Origin: Membranipora membranacea
Taxonomy: Eukaryota; Bryozoa; Gymnolaemata; Cheilostomatida; Membraniporidae
Direction: 5' to 3'
Length of the DNA: 64,000 nt
NCBI GenBank assembly: GCA_914767715.1
Contig: OU612075.1
Coordinates: forward strand, 7,192,001-7,256,000
A program made the translations under genes and the position numbers. This document shows positions 1-12,400 of the stretch, in pieces. The notes beneath the pieces are model-generated. The model searched no databases and had not been told where the DNA came from. It was given only the letters and a program-made list of their open reading frames with translations. Position 1 is the stretch's first letter. The number at the start of each line of letters is the position of its first letter.

Positions 1-37
1 TATTTTCTTGTGATGAGACTAAAACACCTGCTGTAAC

Positions 38-160
38 TAGATAAGTTTGGTCCAATTTGCCCGCATTCCTACTGCTCCCATTACTGGTGACCCGCCAACG
101 GCTGGACTAGGGAGGGGGGCAACCCCAAATGTAGGTAAATTGGATCATACTTCATCTTTG
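38..160. mobile_element. fold-back element, ~124-bp family, with perfect 8-bp TSD
   Basis: The 123-bp element begins TAGATAAGTTTGGTCCAA and ends with TTGGATCATACTTCATC plus TTT, so the termini are imperfect inverted repeats. It is flanked on both sides by GCTGTAAC (30-37 and 161-168), an exact 8-bp target-site duplication. Its length matches the copy at 16751-16874 (124 bp). An 8-bp duplication suits hAT-type transposition. No coding capacity. Confidence 0.75.
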
Positions 161-427
161 CTGTAACTATTGCCTATTCCTGATGTATATTAATGCCCAT
201 TTTGATTAATCTAACATCAGGCAGCACTGTTAAGTCTGAAATCTCACTTCTACATCCTTGATATTCCACTCTGTCGAATTTTGTCATAATCGTTGCATAA
301 TTCATAACATGAGAACACAAGTATACACATTTACAATCTGATCTGATGTAAGATGGTGTTTTCTGTGAAATATCGAGTACTATTGGAATTTTAACGATGC
401 ACAATTCACCTAACCTTATCATTAAAG

Positions 428-495
428 AACTGGGGCCTTCGAGATAGGCCACAAATCCTTCAACTGGGGCCTTCGAGATAGGCCACAAATCCTTC
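428..495. repeat. 34-bp tandem duplication
   Basis: Two adjacent, essentially identical 34-bp units begin AACTGGGGCCTTCGAGATAG at 428 and 462. Confidence 0.85.
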
Positions 496-1602
496 GTTTG
501 AATTATGATTATGAATAGGTATTGAATAACAATGGGGATTTCAAAAATTAGGCAGAAGTTCAAACATAGGAAGGAGTAGATAACCATGTTTTATGAAAAC
601 AGCAAGAGAGTAGAAAGATAAATAGCAAATATACTTTTGAAAGAGTAGATCTGGCAGCCCAGAGGATATCAGAGAGGTCATGTGGTCATAGGTCATGTGA
701 GGTCATGTGTAAGGTGTGGGTTAGCGTCGGAATCGGCAAACTCCCAAAGAATGCTGACCTCGGATCGGGATGGTTAATTGAATAACAGGAATGATACATT
801 TGGAATTGACAGTGACTTGACAGAAGGACGGCAACAGTATCCTTAATGCAGCTGTTAATGCAAAGACAGGATTCGTTGCATATCTGAACACAGGTTAACA
901 GAATTTGCTTGTCAGCTGAGTCATAGATGCTGTCAACCCAGTGCTATGAATGAACAATCTAGTCAAAAATAATATCTTATTCATTATGTGGATTTGACTT
1001 TAGAAGCATACATTCTGGGTAATGTCTCGATCAACCGTAACTTCCTGATTTATTTTTTGTATTAGGGTGAGTCATTGGCATCAGTGTGACACTCCTTGGT
1101 GACACTGTTATCCGATCCCATAAATTGCAGACATCATTTGCATGTCTATACACTAGGTTTCACAGATTGGGATCGTTTTTGCTCTCTATTCATGGAGAAC
1201 TTCCTGATTGTCTATTATCCTAATGATTTGTCTTAGTGCATGTATTTGAAAAAAATAAATTATTCAGTCGAGCATGACATCATTGCTGAGGTATTTTCAT
1301 AACCAGAATTGTTTCAGAGCTGTACAAACAAGCTACATGAGCTAGGGGTAAGTGACCTGTATTAGTTGCTCTCAGCGCACTAGATTTTTTATAGTGAAAT
1401 GATTATGGCTGCTTGATGAAAGAAGGTTGAAAGTGGTGTAATTCACTAGCTAATCAGTACTCAATCTGTATTTTTTAGTGACATGAAAAACTGCTTCAAA
1501 AGTTGCCTTTGAACATGGAACATGGTTTTTTAGAGACCACAGATTTTTTCTAATTTTATAGTAGCAGTGGGGTGTGATATGATATGATCATAGGAGTTGG
1601 CC

Positions 1603-1630
1603 ATAGACTATAGATAATTATTAAGTCTAT
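1603..1630. mobile_element. mini-palindrome (type I), 28 bp, with 10-bp flanking repeat
   Basis: The insert begins ATAGACTATAGAT and ends AAGTCTAT. It is flanked by GGAGTTGGCC (1593-1602) and GGAGTTGACC (1631-1640), a direct repeat matching at 9 of 10 positions. This reads as an insertion with target duplication or as the scar of an excised element. Confidence 0.65.
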
Positions 1631-1903
1631 GGAGTTGACCGATTTTTGAGCACTGCACAATTCTTGCCATTAGGAGGAAGGAATTTCCAAGAGTATAATA
1701 TGTTGAGCGGCCACCCTATAAAGCTATTTTAAGAACCGATTCACTAGGTTTTGTGGCAATTTTGATTGAAATGTTATAGATATAGAGTATTGATATTAGG
1801 CTAGTGTTCTATCATACGAGAACCTGAGTCAAGCCCTACAAACATCTGGAATTTGAACTTTTAGGTGTTAGGATGGATTAAAATCTGTTTTTTTTGTAGG
1901 AAC

Positions 1904-4900
1904 ATGGCTAGCAATCAAGCTTCGTTTAGATGGACATTAATTGTCTTACATCTGCTGGTCTTGTGTCTGACAATGATGGTGAATGGGCGGCAGAGGCTTT
2001 GTGATGAAGAGCAGACATTCTGTACCGTTGGATTGTGTACTGTGCAAGGATGTGATGTCTGTGCCCATCGAATGGCAAACTGTAAAACCGACAACGCCTC
2101 TGAACCGATACCACAGAATCTTCCTAAAAACACAATATACTTAAACATCAACTACCAAGGAACTGCCATAGGACTGACAAGCAAAATGTTTGAGAATTAC
2201 ATGGGGCTTAGCAAAGTAAAGTTTGTTGGACGATTCAGCTATATGGCACCAGATACATTTCAACAACACAAGTTTTTGCATTCCCTCCATTTGGAGCATA
2301 CATTGATCTCGTCACTTCCAAATCGACTATTCTGTGATTCTAGTGTGCTTGAAGAACTTCTCTTACCCAACAACAAGATAACGTCTGTTCCTGAAAACGT
2401 CTTTTACCAAATCAAACGTCTCAATTCATTGGATATCTCTTACAACCCCATAAACCCATGCGGAATGGACTCTATTGGTGAGCGATTTAGGGATCTACCG
2501 AATTTGAAAGTTGTGTCTCTGAAAGGACTAGGGAAAAAAAGGGAGTTGAACTGCAGCCTTCATCCAGATCTATTGTCACCATTGTCTCACATAGAACTCC
2601 TAGATTTAAGCGAGTCTTTGATCTTCCAAGGAAATGAAGTTATTGCTCAATCACTAACAGGTCTATCAATGTTAATCATCAATAACATGGACGTTTATAA
2701 ATCTTGTCCTGCCCTAGCCAACAACTTGTTCAAATACATACCTCCCCATTTGAACAGCCTGCGTGCCCAATCGTGGAAAACCAGCCTTCCAATGACAGAG
2801 AACTGTACTCTCAATTCAGAGTCTTTCGCATATTTAACAAAACGGGGATCAAAACTCAGTTCAATAGATTTCAGTTACAGTGACAAAATTCTTGGCGATG
2901 GAATATCGACTGACCTGTTTGAAGGATTATCTCTCCTTAGCCTTGACTTGAGCTGGTGCCGGATTGTGGCTATTGAGACTGGAGCTTTGAACTCTCATCC
3001 TCACATAAGCTCCCTACGGTTGGTCGGAAATCAACTTGGTCCTCGAAATTTCAAACTATTTACCAAGTTACGCTCTGGGTACCATCTGAAGCAGTTGTCC
3101 CTCGCTAACATTGAGATGTTTTCAAACGCTCATTTTCCATATAACTTAGGTTCCATACTCAAGGCCAGTCCCAACATTACAGAACTACATTTGAATGATA
3201 ATAATATTGAAGTATTGCCTAAATTTGTTGAACACCATGATGAACGCAAACCGGTAGCCTATCATATCAGTGAATTGAATCTTAATGATAATCGTCTAAC
3301 AGATCTATCAAAGAATGCAACTTTAGAACTCTGTTCTGTCATGCTGCACCTGCTGTATTTCAGTGCTTCCTCAAACAGAATTGTGGACGTAACGGGTGTT
3401 TGCAAAACACTTGTGTTTCTTGTTTTGGGAGACAACTACATAGGGGAGAATGCAGCACAAAACTTTGAGACCATAAAATATTTGGTCAATCTCACAAAAC
3501 TTGATATACCTAGAAACGGAATACGGAGCGTCCCAGCTGATTTAGTGTCTAGAATGCCAGGATTGAAAGCATTCATAATGGCTGGCAACGAACTAAATGT
3601 GATCCCCCCAAATATTTTCTCAAAGAATCCACACCTAACTCTACTAGATTTGAGTGAAAATATGCTGACATCCGTTGATTACTCAACATTTCAATATTCT
3701 GACATTTTCTCACGTATTTATTTACAAGGCAACTTATTATCTCAGATCACGGAAAAACTTATCGGAAGATTGGACTTTATTCTTTCCAATAAGTCAACAC
3801 CGGCGCATCCTGCAAGAAAAACTGTGAGAATGCTCGATATCTCTGGTAATCCACTTGACTGTACGTGCAAAACACGATACCTCCAACAGTGGATTCAGAC
3901 ATCTACTGTTATCGCTGACGTAAAGAATCTGACATGCGGTAATTATGACGCTAACAGACAGAATGACTTAGTATTTAATTATGAATACAGCGACTTTCAT
4001 TGTCTATGGCGGACACGGATTATATTTGCGGGAAGCGTGCTTGCGGCATTGGTAATTTTTGTCCCCCTCGGAATTTGTATGTACAAACATTGCTGGTATA
4101 TCAAGCATCTGAGAGTAGTTTGTATTGCCATGGCTAGCAGTATGCAGAAGGCAAAGATGAACGTAAATTGCAATTATGATGCCTTCATATCTTACAATAC
4201 GAAGAACAATAGAGACATGAGACTGGTCCAAGAGATGCTCATCCCACAGCTTGAAGGCATTCCAGAAACAGAGTCAAATCACTGCGGACCAGAAGACATT
4301 ATAGAGGTACGCCAATATAAAATATGTTACAAGAAATAATATGGCACAGAGCAAGCTCTTTGATATAAGTCTTCCCTTTGGGACATCCAACGACCTTCTG
4401 AATATTTGGTTTAAGGGAGTAGGAGTGGGCACTTGCCAGTGTGCATAAGTCTTCTTGTGTTCTTGTGACAGGGCAAGGTATAGGCTCAGGAGTTCTAACT
4501 GACAACATGGACACATATATGAATTGGTGTATTTTATATGAAAGACTACCCCAAGACTAATGTCACAGTGAACAGCATGTACAATACAAGAAACAAGCAC
4601 TACCTGTTCACTGTGACATCATAATGCAGAAAATGAGAGTTACTTTCCTTTATTGGAGGCACTCTTTCCACCATCAATAATTCATGCCAAGTAGAGCATT
4701 TAAGATTTTTACCATGCAAATCTGACATAACTATATCATAAGTCACAGCCTGACTATTACATGCAATGGTCTTTGGGTAGGCTTTAATGATCCATCATTT
4801 TGTTTAACTTATAGGGTAAGACAACCCTATACATACATGACCGTGATGCTGAGATCGGATCTGAACGGTTTACCAATCTGTGTAAAGCGGTAGAGAACAG

Positions 4901-6272
4901 CAGAAAGCTTATCATACTACTCAGCAACTCATACCTTGCCAGTGACGCATGCCTCAATGAAGCTAACTTACTTGCAGGTAATCTTATTTTGTTGTGTCTG
5001 CACGGAATTCATATCAGGGAGTCTGTTTATTTAGGGTCCGGAGTTAAAAATTATCAGGTCTAGTTAGGAAGGGCACACGACCATGGCTTTGTGGTTCTTG
5101 ATCTATCACTCCAGACAGATAATAATAAACATTGTCTTGTCGGGCACTGGCTACAGTGATAGTTTTGTATAACTCTAGGTCCGGGGGGGGGGCATCAGGC
5201 AGGTGGGGCAGGAGTCAGGGGGGGGGCTCAGACTAGTCAGCTATAGTCCAGAGTAAAACAATACACAGAATGCTAGATGTGGAAACCGATCATAGAAAAT
5301 TTTAGTCAATTTTAGTCAATTTTAGTCAATTTTAGTCAATTTTAGTCAATTTTAATCAATTTTAGTCAATTTTAGTCAATTTTAGTCAATTACAATTTCT
5401 CTTTGAAATGTTATTACACGTCGTTTGTGTAGGCTATGAGACAGATGGAGCAGACTGTTATCATCCTGATAGAATACTGATACTAGTTCTGGAGGAACCA
5501 AATGAACAGATGATCAGACCACCAATCACAGGACTTCTCACAGGAAATGTCCTCGATATGGTAAACACGTTGATCTTATTTCCCATGGTATCTTTCATTT
5601 ATGCATTATTATTACTATATAGAGTTATTGATCAATATAAATATTAAATAACTATACAAGTTATGAGCAAAAGTTAATAGGCCACACCCTGACCTGCCTA
5701 AAACCTGAAATAGGCACTCTTGCCATATGGTAGGAGTTGCCAGGTATATTTAGGAGTGACACACAAAATCAGGCTCTGATGCCGTCCCCCCCCCCCCCCA
5801 CTAAAGACAGATAAATAGTTGTAGTGATGTCAGTATTTGGCAAGGATGAGCAAACAATATGGGGCTCATCCTGGACTTATGATAATATAAGCAGCATGTG
5901 TTCTTTGACTATCGGTTTTTCAATATGACGGAAATCAAAATAATTTTTTATTTGGAACCATTTTCCAATTTTTTGTTATAAATTATTTATTTAAAATTTT
6001 TTTTTAATTATTTTTGAAATTATTTGAAAGCATTTATAATTATAAAATTTTCCAACTCTATTTGGAATTATTTGACGGTTTTTTTCCAGACAGAAAATGT
6101 CAGAAAGAGTCAGCGAAAGATGAACTCAGTATGGAGTCGAGTACAAAAGTTCATATCTAAACCAAAATATAGCTACAAGAAAAAGTCGAAAAGGAAACAG
6201 CTGCGGACAACAGTTCATACCAGAGTCCGTGATAGAGAAAGATATGCATACCAGTCTATATCTCAAGCTTAG
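1904..6272 (+). CDS. TLR: Toll-like receptor 1 (LRR ectodomain, TM, TIR), four coding exons
   Basis: Exons join(1904..4306, 4815..4977, 5433..5560, 6090..6272) give 958 residues; every intron is GT-AG. The start at 1904 is preferred over an in-frame ATG at 1865, because an acceptor at 1898-1899 separates them and TLR-2 has the same acceptor-GAACATG layout. A signal peptide (about 1-30) precedes a leucine-rich-repeat ectodomain that opens with a Cys-rich segment (LCDEEQTFC). It closes with an LRR C-terminal cap (NPLDCTC...LTC...HC). One membrane helix lies near 705-727. The cytoplasmic TIR starts about residue 756 (YDAFISY), with box 2-like C-L-N-E in exon 2. The BB loop reads HDRDAEIG, so the family's usual proline before glycine is Ile. 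TLRs sense microbial or endogenous ligands and signal through TIR adaptors; the ligand here is unknown. The basic tail is Lys/Arg-rich. Confidence 0.93.
4560..4619. repeat. 16-bp-arm inverted repeat in TLR-1 intron 1
   Basis: ATGTCACAGTGAACAG at 4560-4575 is exactly reverse-complemented at 4604-4619, with a 28-base loop. It lies wholly inside intron 1 (4307-4814). I see no clear target duplication. Confidence 0.7.
5299..5390. repeat. 10-bp tandem repeat (TTTTAGTCAA)n in TLR-1 intron 2
   Basis: About nine consecutive units of TTTTAGTCAA, one with a G-to-A change, sit about 40 bases before the exon 3 acceptor at 5431-5432. Guanine-rich runs also occur earlier in this intron (5183-5227). Confidence 0.9.
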
Positions 6273-6274
6273 TG

Positions 6275-6489
6275 CAGGGGCGTAGTTTTGAAAAATGGTA
6301 GGGGAGGCAAAAGTCTGAGGTGAGTCTTAAGGATCACCAGTAAGTTCCTCCCTAAGCAATTTAAGCCGTATAATAAGCAAATGAAAATCCCAGAGGAGCT
6401 GATTCTAACATAAATATTCAATCAGAGTGTTTTTAGGCCACTGTATTTAGCTTTCTAGCCTCCCTGCCTCACCTGAAACTACGGCCCTG
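6275..6489 (+). mobile_element. CAGGG-ended MITE, copy A, inserted at the TLR-1 stop codon
   Basis: The left end CAGGGGCGTAGTTTTG and right end AACTACGGCCCTG are imperfect inverted repeats. The pentamer TAGTG flanks both ends (6270-6274 and 6490-6494), and its first three bases are the TLR-1 stop codon. The element therefore forms the start of the 3' UTR. CAGRG-type termini resemble hAT transposons, but hAT duplications are 8 bp and I see only 5 here. Related copies: 20024, 22010, 30541, 35144, 40577. Confidence 0.75.
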
Positions 6490-6580
6490 TAGTGGTTATT
6501 ATCATCAAACTCATAACAGACATCCGCTAGTCTGGTAAATGCTTATAATAACACTTCCATATTTTGCGTAAATGATTTGA

Positions 6581-7091
6581 AGTGTTTAGGATAGCGAAAA
6601 AACAACCACTGTTCTCATATCAATGACCAAAAACCTACATGAACTCACACAAGGAAGTTATTGAATGATGTATCCGATTTAAGAGTGCTAAACCCATAGA
6701 CAAAACACTGTTATGTGTTTTGTCTATGGCTAAACCCCAGGGTATAGAGTATGTTATCTCCCCTGTTACAGATTAACACTAATGACGACCCTGTAACAGT
6801 ATAACAGTAAGCCTAGCCCTGGCTTGCATAGGGCAGTTACCAGGCTGCTATACTTGCACCAATCATCACAAAACAGTAAGGGTCAAAGGTGGTCTAGTCT
6901 AGTCAAAAGATAGTTTAATGGTAATCTATGACAGGGGAGATAACTCAGTCTAGACCCTTCTATACCCTGGATTTTGGCACTTTGAAATCGGTTACATCAT
7001 TCAATAATGTCCTGTAAATTAAGTTTCTTTGTTCATTGCTCTGAGATTACTTTGATATGAACAGTGGTTGTTTTATGCTTTCTTAAACACT
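6581..7091. mobile_element. TTAA-flanked non-autonomous inverted-repeat element, copy 1
   Basis: The 511-bp element starts AGTGTTTAGGATAGC and ends in the matching inverted sequence (TTTCTTAAACACT). It is followed by TTAA (7092-7095) and preceded by TTGA (6577-6580), a one-base variant. Both ends carry AACAACCACTGTTC or its complement. The middle holds TTATCTCCCCTGTTAC and its inverted counterpart, so much of it is one long fold-back. TTAA target sites are typical of the piggyBac superfamily. Copy 2 is at 38844-39340. No ORF for a transposase. Confidence 0.75.
6696..6727. mobile_element. mini-palindrome (type I) nested in the TTAA element
   Basis: The 32-bp palindrome runs from ATAGACAAAACAC to GTGTTTTGTCTAT. 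It is flanked by TGCTAAACCC (6686-6695) and GGCTAAACCC (6728-6737), nine of ten identical. Copy 2 of the host element lacks the insert: there the sequence runs GTGCAAAAATCCAGGG uninterrupted. This supports insertion into copy 1 rather than chance. Confidence 0.75.
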
Positions 7092-9407
7092 TTAAGCTCA
7101 TTCTTACAATTCCATGTTGCCTCTTCCTCTGTTATACTATTTAAAAAATACCCTATTTTAACGTTCTCTCATTTACTGTTTTACTTTTACATATCATTGT
7201 ATCATGCACCCAATAAATTTCCAAACAAAACAACACAAAATTGCCAATTTCATACAAATTGCTACAAGAACATTTTAAAATACTGTTGGGAGTTATCTGT
7301 TATGACGAACATTTTGCCTTTAATGTTGTAAATTTGGTAAAAAACAGTATGTCCCTGATCAAATCAAAGAGGGCAGATTTGTAATGTATCAACTGATCAA
7401 AGTCTTATAGACCAATCAACGTCGAAACTAGTCATCGAAACCCTTGAAAACTATTATTTTCGAAGCAAGAGTTGAATTCTATTGAGTTTATAAATAAATC
7501 CTTGTCAAGGAAGTGGATGCATGGGTGCGTATCATTTGATGATACCTCGGTAACTTGCCTGACATAGATCTTATCTTTAATATTGTGAAATCTTACCATT
7601 CTATTCAAATACAGGAATATGAGAATGCCAGAAAGACGATGTGTCCCTCCCGCAACATCCCCGCACGCCATGGGCTTGCGATCCCTGATAACCACCAAGA
7701 CATCTATATCCTCAACTATTCTCATTTCACAAATATAGCTGGTCATTATTGATAGGCATTATTTGACATTTGAGCAGCAGCAGAGATATAAAGATACCCT
7801 GCTGCAAATTCACTGTGTATTCAACTATCAGTATTTGGATGTCAGTTTTGCTTGGGCGTATCTTGCATGCATCAGACCCCCCCCCCCCCCCGCAACACAA
7901 TGCTACCCATGTCTCAATGTCTCAGCAGCGTATGGAAATAATTCACAAACTGAATAGCTGACACGTTCCAGAAATAGTGTCAGCTATGTGCTTTTAGTTT
8001 TGGGGCTAGGCTATTAGCTATAATCTCTGGGCTTTTTTACTGGATAATTATCATCAAGCTTCCTTGTACTTTGTTTTCTTCATAATTATGAACACCATTA
8101 ACCAGACACTGCTGTTGACAGCACTCAGCTGCACTATAACATTTTTACTTGGGAAACATAAACCTAGGACACAAAGCCTACAGTTTTAATTTTGTTAACA
8201 ACTTTCATACAGGTATGAAGTATTTTCTGTATCAGATATATCCATTGCTCTACTGCCGTATCAATATACAAACTCTCGGAATAATCGCTGTAGCTGCTTG
8301 GTGCGGCTTTTATTTGGTTACCAAATTAACTTATTAGCTATTACACTTTATAACAATGAAACTTGTCTGAACTTTGTAGAGTTGCATCCTCTTGATGAAA
8401 AAGAGCACATCTCAGTGATCTATGCGAGCGAGATTTGTTTATAGTATCTGCAGCATCACAATTGTTCCTAAGTAAATTCTCATTCTTCTCTTTTCCTCTG
8501 CGTATTGTTATTGGTATGTACACACAAAATTTATCATGCACTTACTCTAAATTATGTTTTAACACTTTCAGTTAAAACCGTCAATATAACTATTTACATG
8601 CTTTGGTTATAAAAAAAACAACATAAGTTATATTCAATCAGCCGTGGCCTCCATACTGTCCTGATATTCTCTTTGAGTAGCAGAGGGAGGAGTTGGCGCT
8701 GGAATCTGCATGTGTTTATGGAGCTGTCCAGCATGGAGGACAGATGATGTTTTTCGCAACTTCCCGAACTGTTTGAACAGAATATGCTTACTGATGATTT
8801 ATCAAAGCTAAAATCCATCTGACTGAGTGAGTTCTTATATAATGTACCTTGCTTACTTTAACAACTTCTATAACACAGTCAAAGGTCGATATTTATTGTA
8901 GAGAATGTCGTCACTTGGCTCTGAAGCAAGCCCACACCCTTTCCGGACAGGATGAGGTGGTTGATGAGCCATGAGTCTGAGCTTCTAGGTTGTGATATGT
9001 GATTATAGTTTATTATCCTCATTATAAGTAATACTAATTTCTAAAAACAAAAAAGTTTATTAAGTTTGTGACCTGTTCTTAACGCATTACTTACTAAATA
9101 AACTGCTAATTAAGATGATCTGAGGCCCATGCATCGCAACTTTACCCAGATTTTCATATCTGATTTGTAATTGAGATTGAGATTTGTAAACACTGATTAT
9201 ACCACGAACCCAGAAGAAAGAGGGTGTAAATAGTGTGTTCACCCTCTATCTAATCATATTAATAAAATTATTTAATATATAATTATAATGTATAATTGAA
9301 TGAAAACAATTATGAATCATTGTTTTCCCAATTTCCCCCTCCCCCTGTCGACAATATATTAAATTGTAGGTGTCTCAATGAATGAAGATAATTAGGAGCT
9401 ACTAAGC
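7092..9407. other. intergenic interval between the convergent TLR genes
   Basis: I see no coding exon. Short open frames here lack recognisable motifs and splice context. Poly-C tracts occur near 7877-7892. The 3' UTRs of both TLR genes should end within 6273-9407, but I could not assign a convincing poly(A) signal for either. Confidence 0.5.
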
Positions 9408-12400
9408 CTAATTTATAGACTGGTATGCATATCTCTCTCTATCCCTTCGTCCAGCCTCAATATTTCCCCACGCCTGTTTTCTTTTTGGTTTTTTCTTGTA
9501 GCTGTATTTTGGTTTGGAAATGAATTTTCGCACACGGCTCCATACCGATTTCATCTTTCTCCGACTCTTTCTGACATTTTCAGTCTGAAAAATAAATGCT
9601 GCATCATACTAAACAATATTACATTGCTAACCGCAATTTCTCAGTGCGGTTGTCATAGAAAAGAAAATAATGGGTGAGTAAGAGGTTTTTTTATCCATCT
9701 CTTTATTCACTGATCAAGCATGGGCATATATAAGACCATGTAGTATATATCAAGTAGTCAGGCCTCTCTTTACAATACAAAGGAAAAGTATTCGTTTCAC
9801 AGTCAATTTTATAGAAACAGAAACATTTTCTGGTCAGGATAATATTTGATACTATAGCAGTAAAGTAGTGATATGGATATAACCAACAATTTCATAGAAA
9901 CATAATGATTTACCATATCGATGACATTTCCTGTGAGCAGTCCTGTGATTGGTGGTCTGACCATCTCTTCATCTGGTTCCTCCAGAACTAGTATCAGTAT
10001 TCTATCAGGATGATAACAGTCTGCTCCATCTGTCTCATATCCTACATAAACGAAAAGTTACAACATTGACCAATCCACTCCATGTTACAGGAGCCTTATC
10101 CCTAGATGTCCGAAAAGCATTCGATACAATCAATCACAAACTTCTTCTATACATATTGGATAAAAAACAATTCTCCAGTTCTGCAACAGCACTACTTCGA
10201 TCATATCTTCAAAACCGATCCCAAGTTATGAAAGTGGGGTTGTCACGATCTAATAGACAGTTTTCTGAGCTCTTATTTATGCCTCAATTCGGAGTTGTTC
10301 TCTTTCCAGTTTGGAAAAACCTGCTGAAAGAGGGTTATCTTGAAAACCACTTATGTTAGGCTAAATGTGGAAAAATCTTAATTTTAGTGACGAAACTCGT
10401 GAAAAATTCTGCCAAATTGTCCGCAAAAGAGGCAGAAAATGCTATAATTGACCATCCAAATAATAAAATTATTTCCCAAACTATGTCTATATGAGTTTTC
10501 AATGTTTCAGATTGTGAATCAAAAATAATTTTTATCCTATTATAAGCGGTTTTCAAGATAACCCTCTTTGCAGCACGTTTTTCCTATGCGGCGTGGGTTA
10601 AAAGTACCAAACTGGAGAGAGGACAACTCCGAATTGAGGCCTAAATCAGAGCTCAGAAAACTGTCTATTCACAAGCAATCACCTGTGGTGTACCTCAAGG
10701 CTCCATTCTGGGTCCTATCCTCTTTAACTTAGCCATCAATGGATTGCTAGCAATATTTGACAATTCATTCGCTTATGCAGATGATACGCTTATCTACTGT
10801 ACAACCACAAGCATAGATGTACTAGCAGAGTCCAATACTCTGCTAAAGAAAGCATCAGATTGGTATCGTAGCCACTTACTGAGACTCAACATTGAGAAAA
10901 CACAATTCTGCATATTTTCCAACAGAAACATTAAAAACTTTTACCACATCAATTTTCAAAACTCAAAAATTGAGACAAAACTCTCTATCAATGTACAGGG
11001 GGTTACCCTGGATACTGATTTATCTTTCCATATCCATGCCGATGGAACGGCAACCAAAGCAAGCAAAGTAGTATACCTACATTCAAAACTGAAAAAAATA
11101 CATGAACGTTGAGGAATCCTTAAGGACTTACAAAATTCTCATCAGACCTATCCTAGAATACTGCTCATCTATCTACCTAGAAGGGCTAGAAGGCACTCAA
11201 AAAACATCCGGGGAGCCCCTAGAAGGCACTCAAAAAACATCATGCATCATGCATCTTCATTTTTCTTTAATTTAACTCAAAAGAATGCCAAATAACACCT
11301 CAAAAGTCCCTAAAAGTACCTCAAAAGTCCCTAAAAATAGCTGTTTTTTGGCATTCTTTTGCGTTAAATTCAAGAAAAATGAAGATGCAATGAAAAATTA
11401 TGTTGGCATTTCCTGTGTGCACCATGGTTAATGAAAGCGGCTTTGTATGTGAGAACTTTCAAAAACACTTTGTTTGGCCACAATAATGGTTATTTGGTCA
11501 GCATGTGTGGCGTTATGCAAAGGTGGCGAAAATATTAGCCGTATTCGAGTGTCTACTGTCATTGCAATATGCAAGCTAATTTTTTGAAAGTCAGTGTGTA
11601 TGACATTTGAAGAGTACTCTAAGAGAAAATCATAATTAATTTTGATTCGAGCCTGTGATCTGTTGTGAATTAATGATTGAAATTTCACATATTTTCACGG
11701 CTTCACAAAAAAACGCGTTGTATGGTGTGACGTAAAAAGTAGACTAGTCATATATCAAAGAAAATCAAATTTTACGATGAACGCAATCTCTAAGTATACA
11801 TTCCACCTGATTTGAAATTTCTTGCAATTAATTTGACTGCTCAATCTGCATTGACAAAAAGAGCGTTTTCTGCCTCATTTCCTCCCTAAAATGACACAAC
11901 GTCATCGAATCAAGTTTTTGTTTAGCTAATACATTAACATTACCGAAGGTAACGTCAAAGACCGATCTGAATATCAACATATCATATACCGTTGGAAAGC
12001 TGCCTAGCTACAGAAAATGAATAGCTGAACAAAAACTTGATTCGATGACGATTGACATTACCTTCGGTCTTTGACAAATAAATAAAATAAATCATTAATA
12101 ATTTGTAGATTGAGTTGTCAAATGGGCTATTCTCGATAGTTTCCACTGGATCGTCTGCATTTACACTCCACACATTCCACTGATCACGGCGCCTTTGCCT
12201 GCGGCATGACCAGTGGATCGGAAGCAACTCGGAATGCAGGAAAAATGGACAAAACTTGGTCTACATTTACATAACCTCTTAGTTTGCCTATCACAAAACC
12301 AGTGACACATTTTCCAATGAGACCAAAATAGAATGTGATGTTACCTGGCATTTGACCAGCCACTAAGGCCTAGGATTTTAAGCAAAAGACTATCTTGAGG

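Larger units (their letters stand above)
1..1903. other. upstream flank of TLR-1, no coding sequence seen
   Basis: No convincing coding exon is visible. The stretch holds a fold-back element (38-160), a 34-bp tandem duplication (428-495) and a mini-palindrome (1603-1630). Just before the TLR-1 start a T-rich tract ends in tag at 1897-1899 followed by GAACATG. The same arrangement (tag then GAACATG) is found in front of TLR-2. Both genes therefore probably have a 5'-UTR intron, with its acceptor 4 bases before the ATG. Confidence 0.6.

Noticed and set aside
1865-1903. In-frame upstream ATG as the TLR-1 start
   Set aside because: An intron acceptor at 1898-1899 and the matching layout in TLR-2 place the start at 1904.
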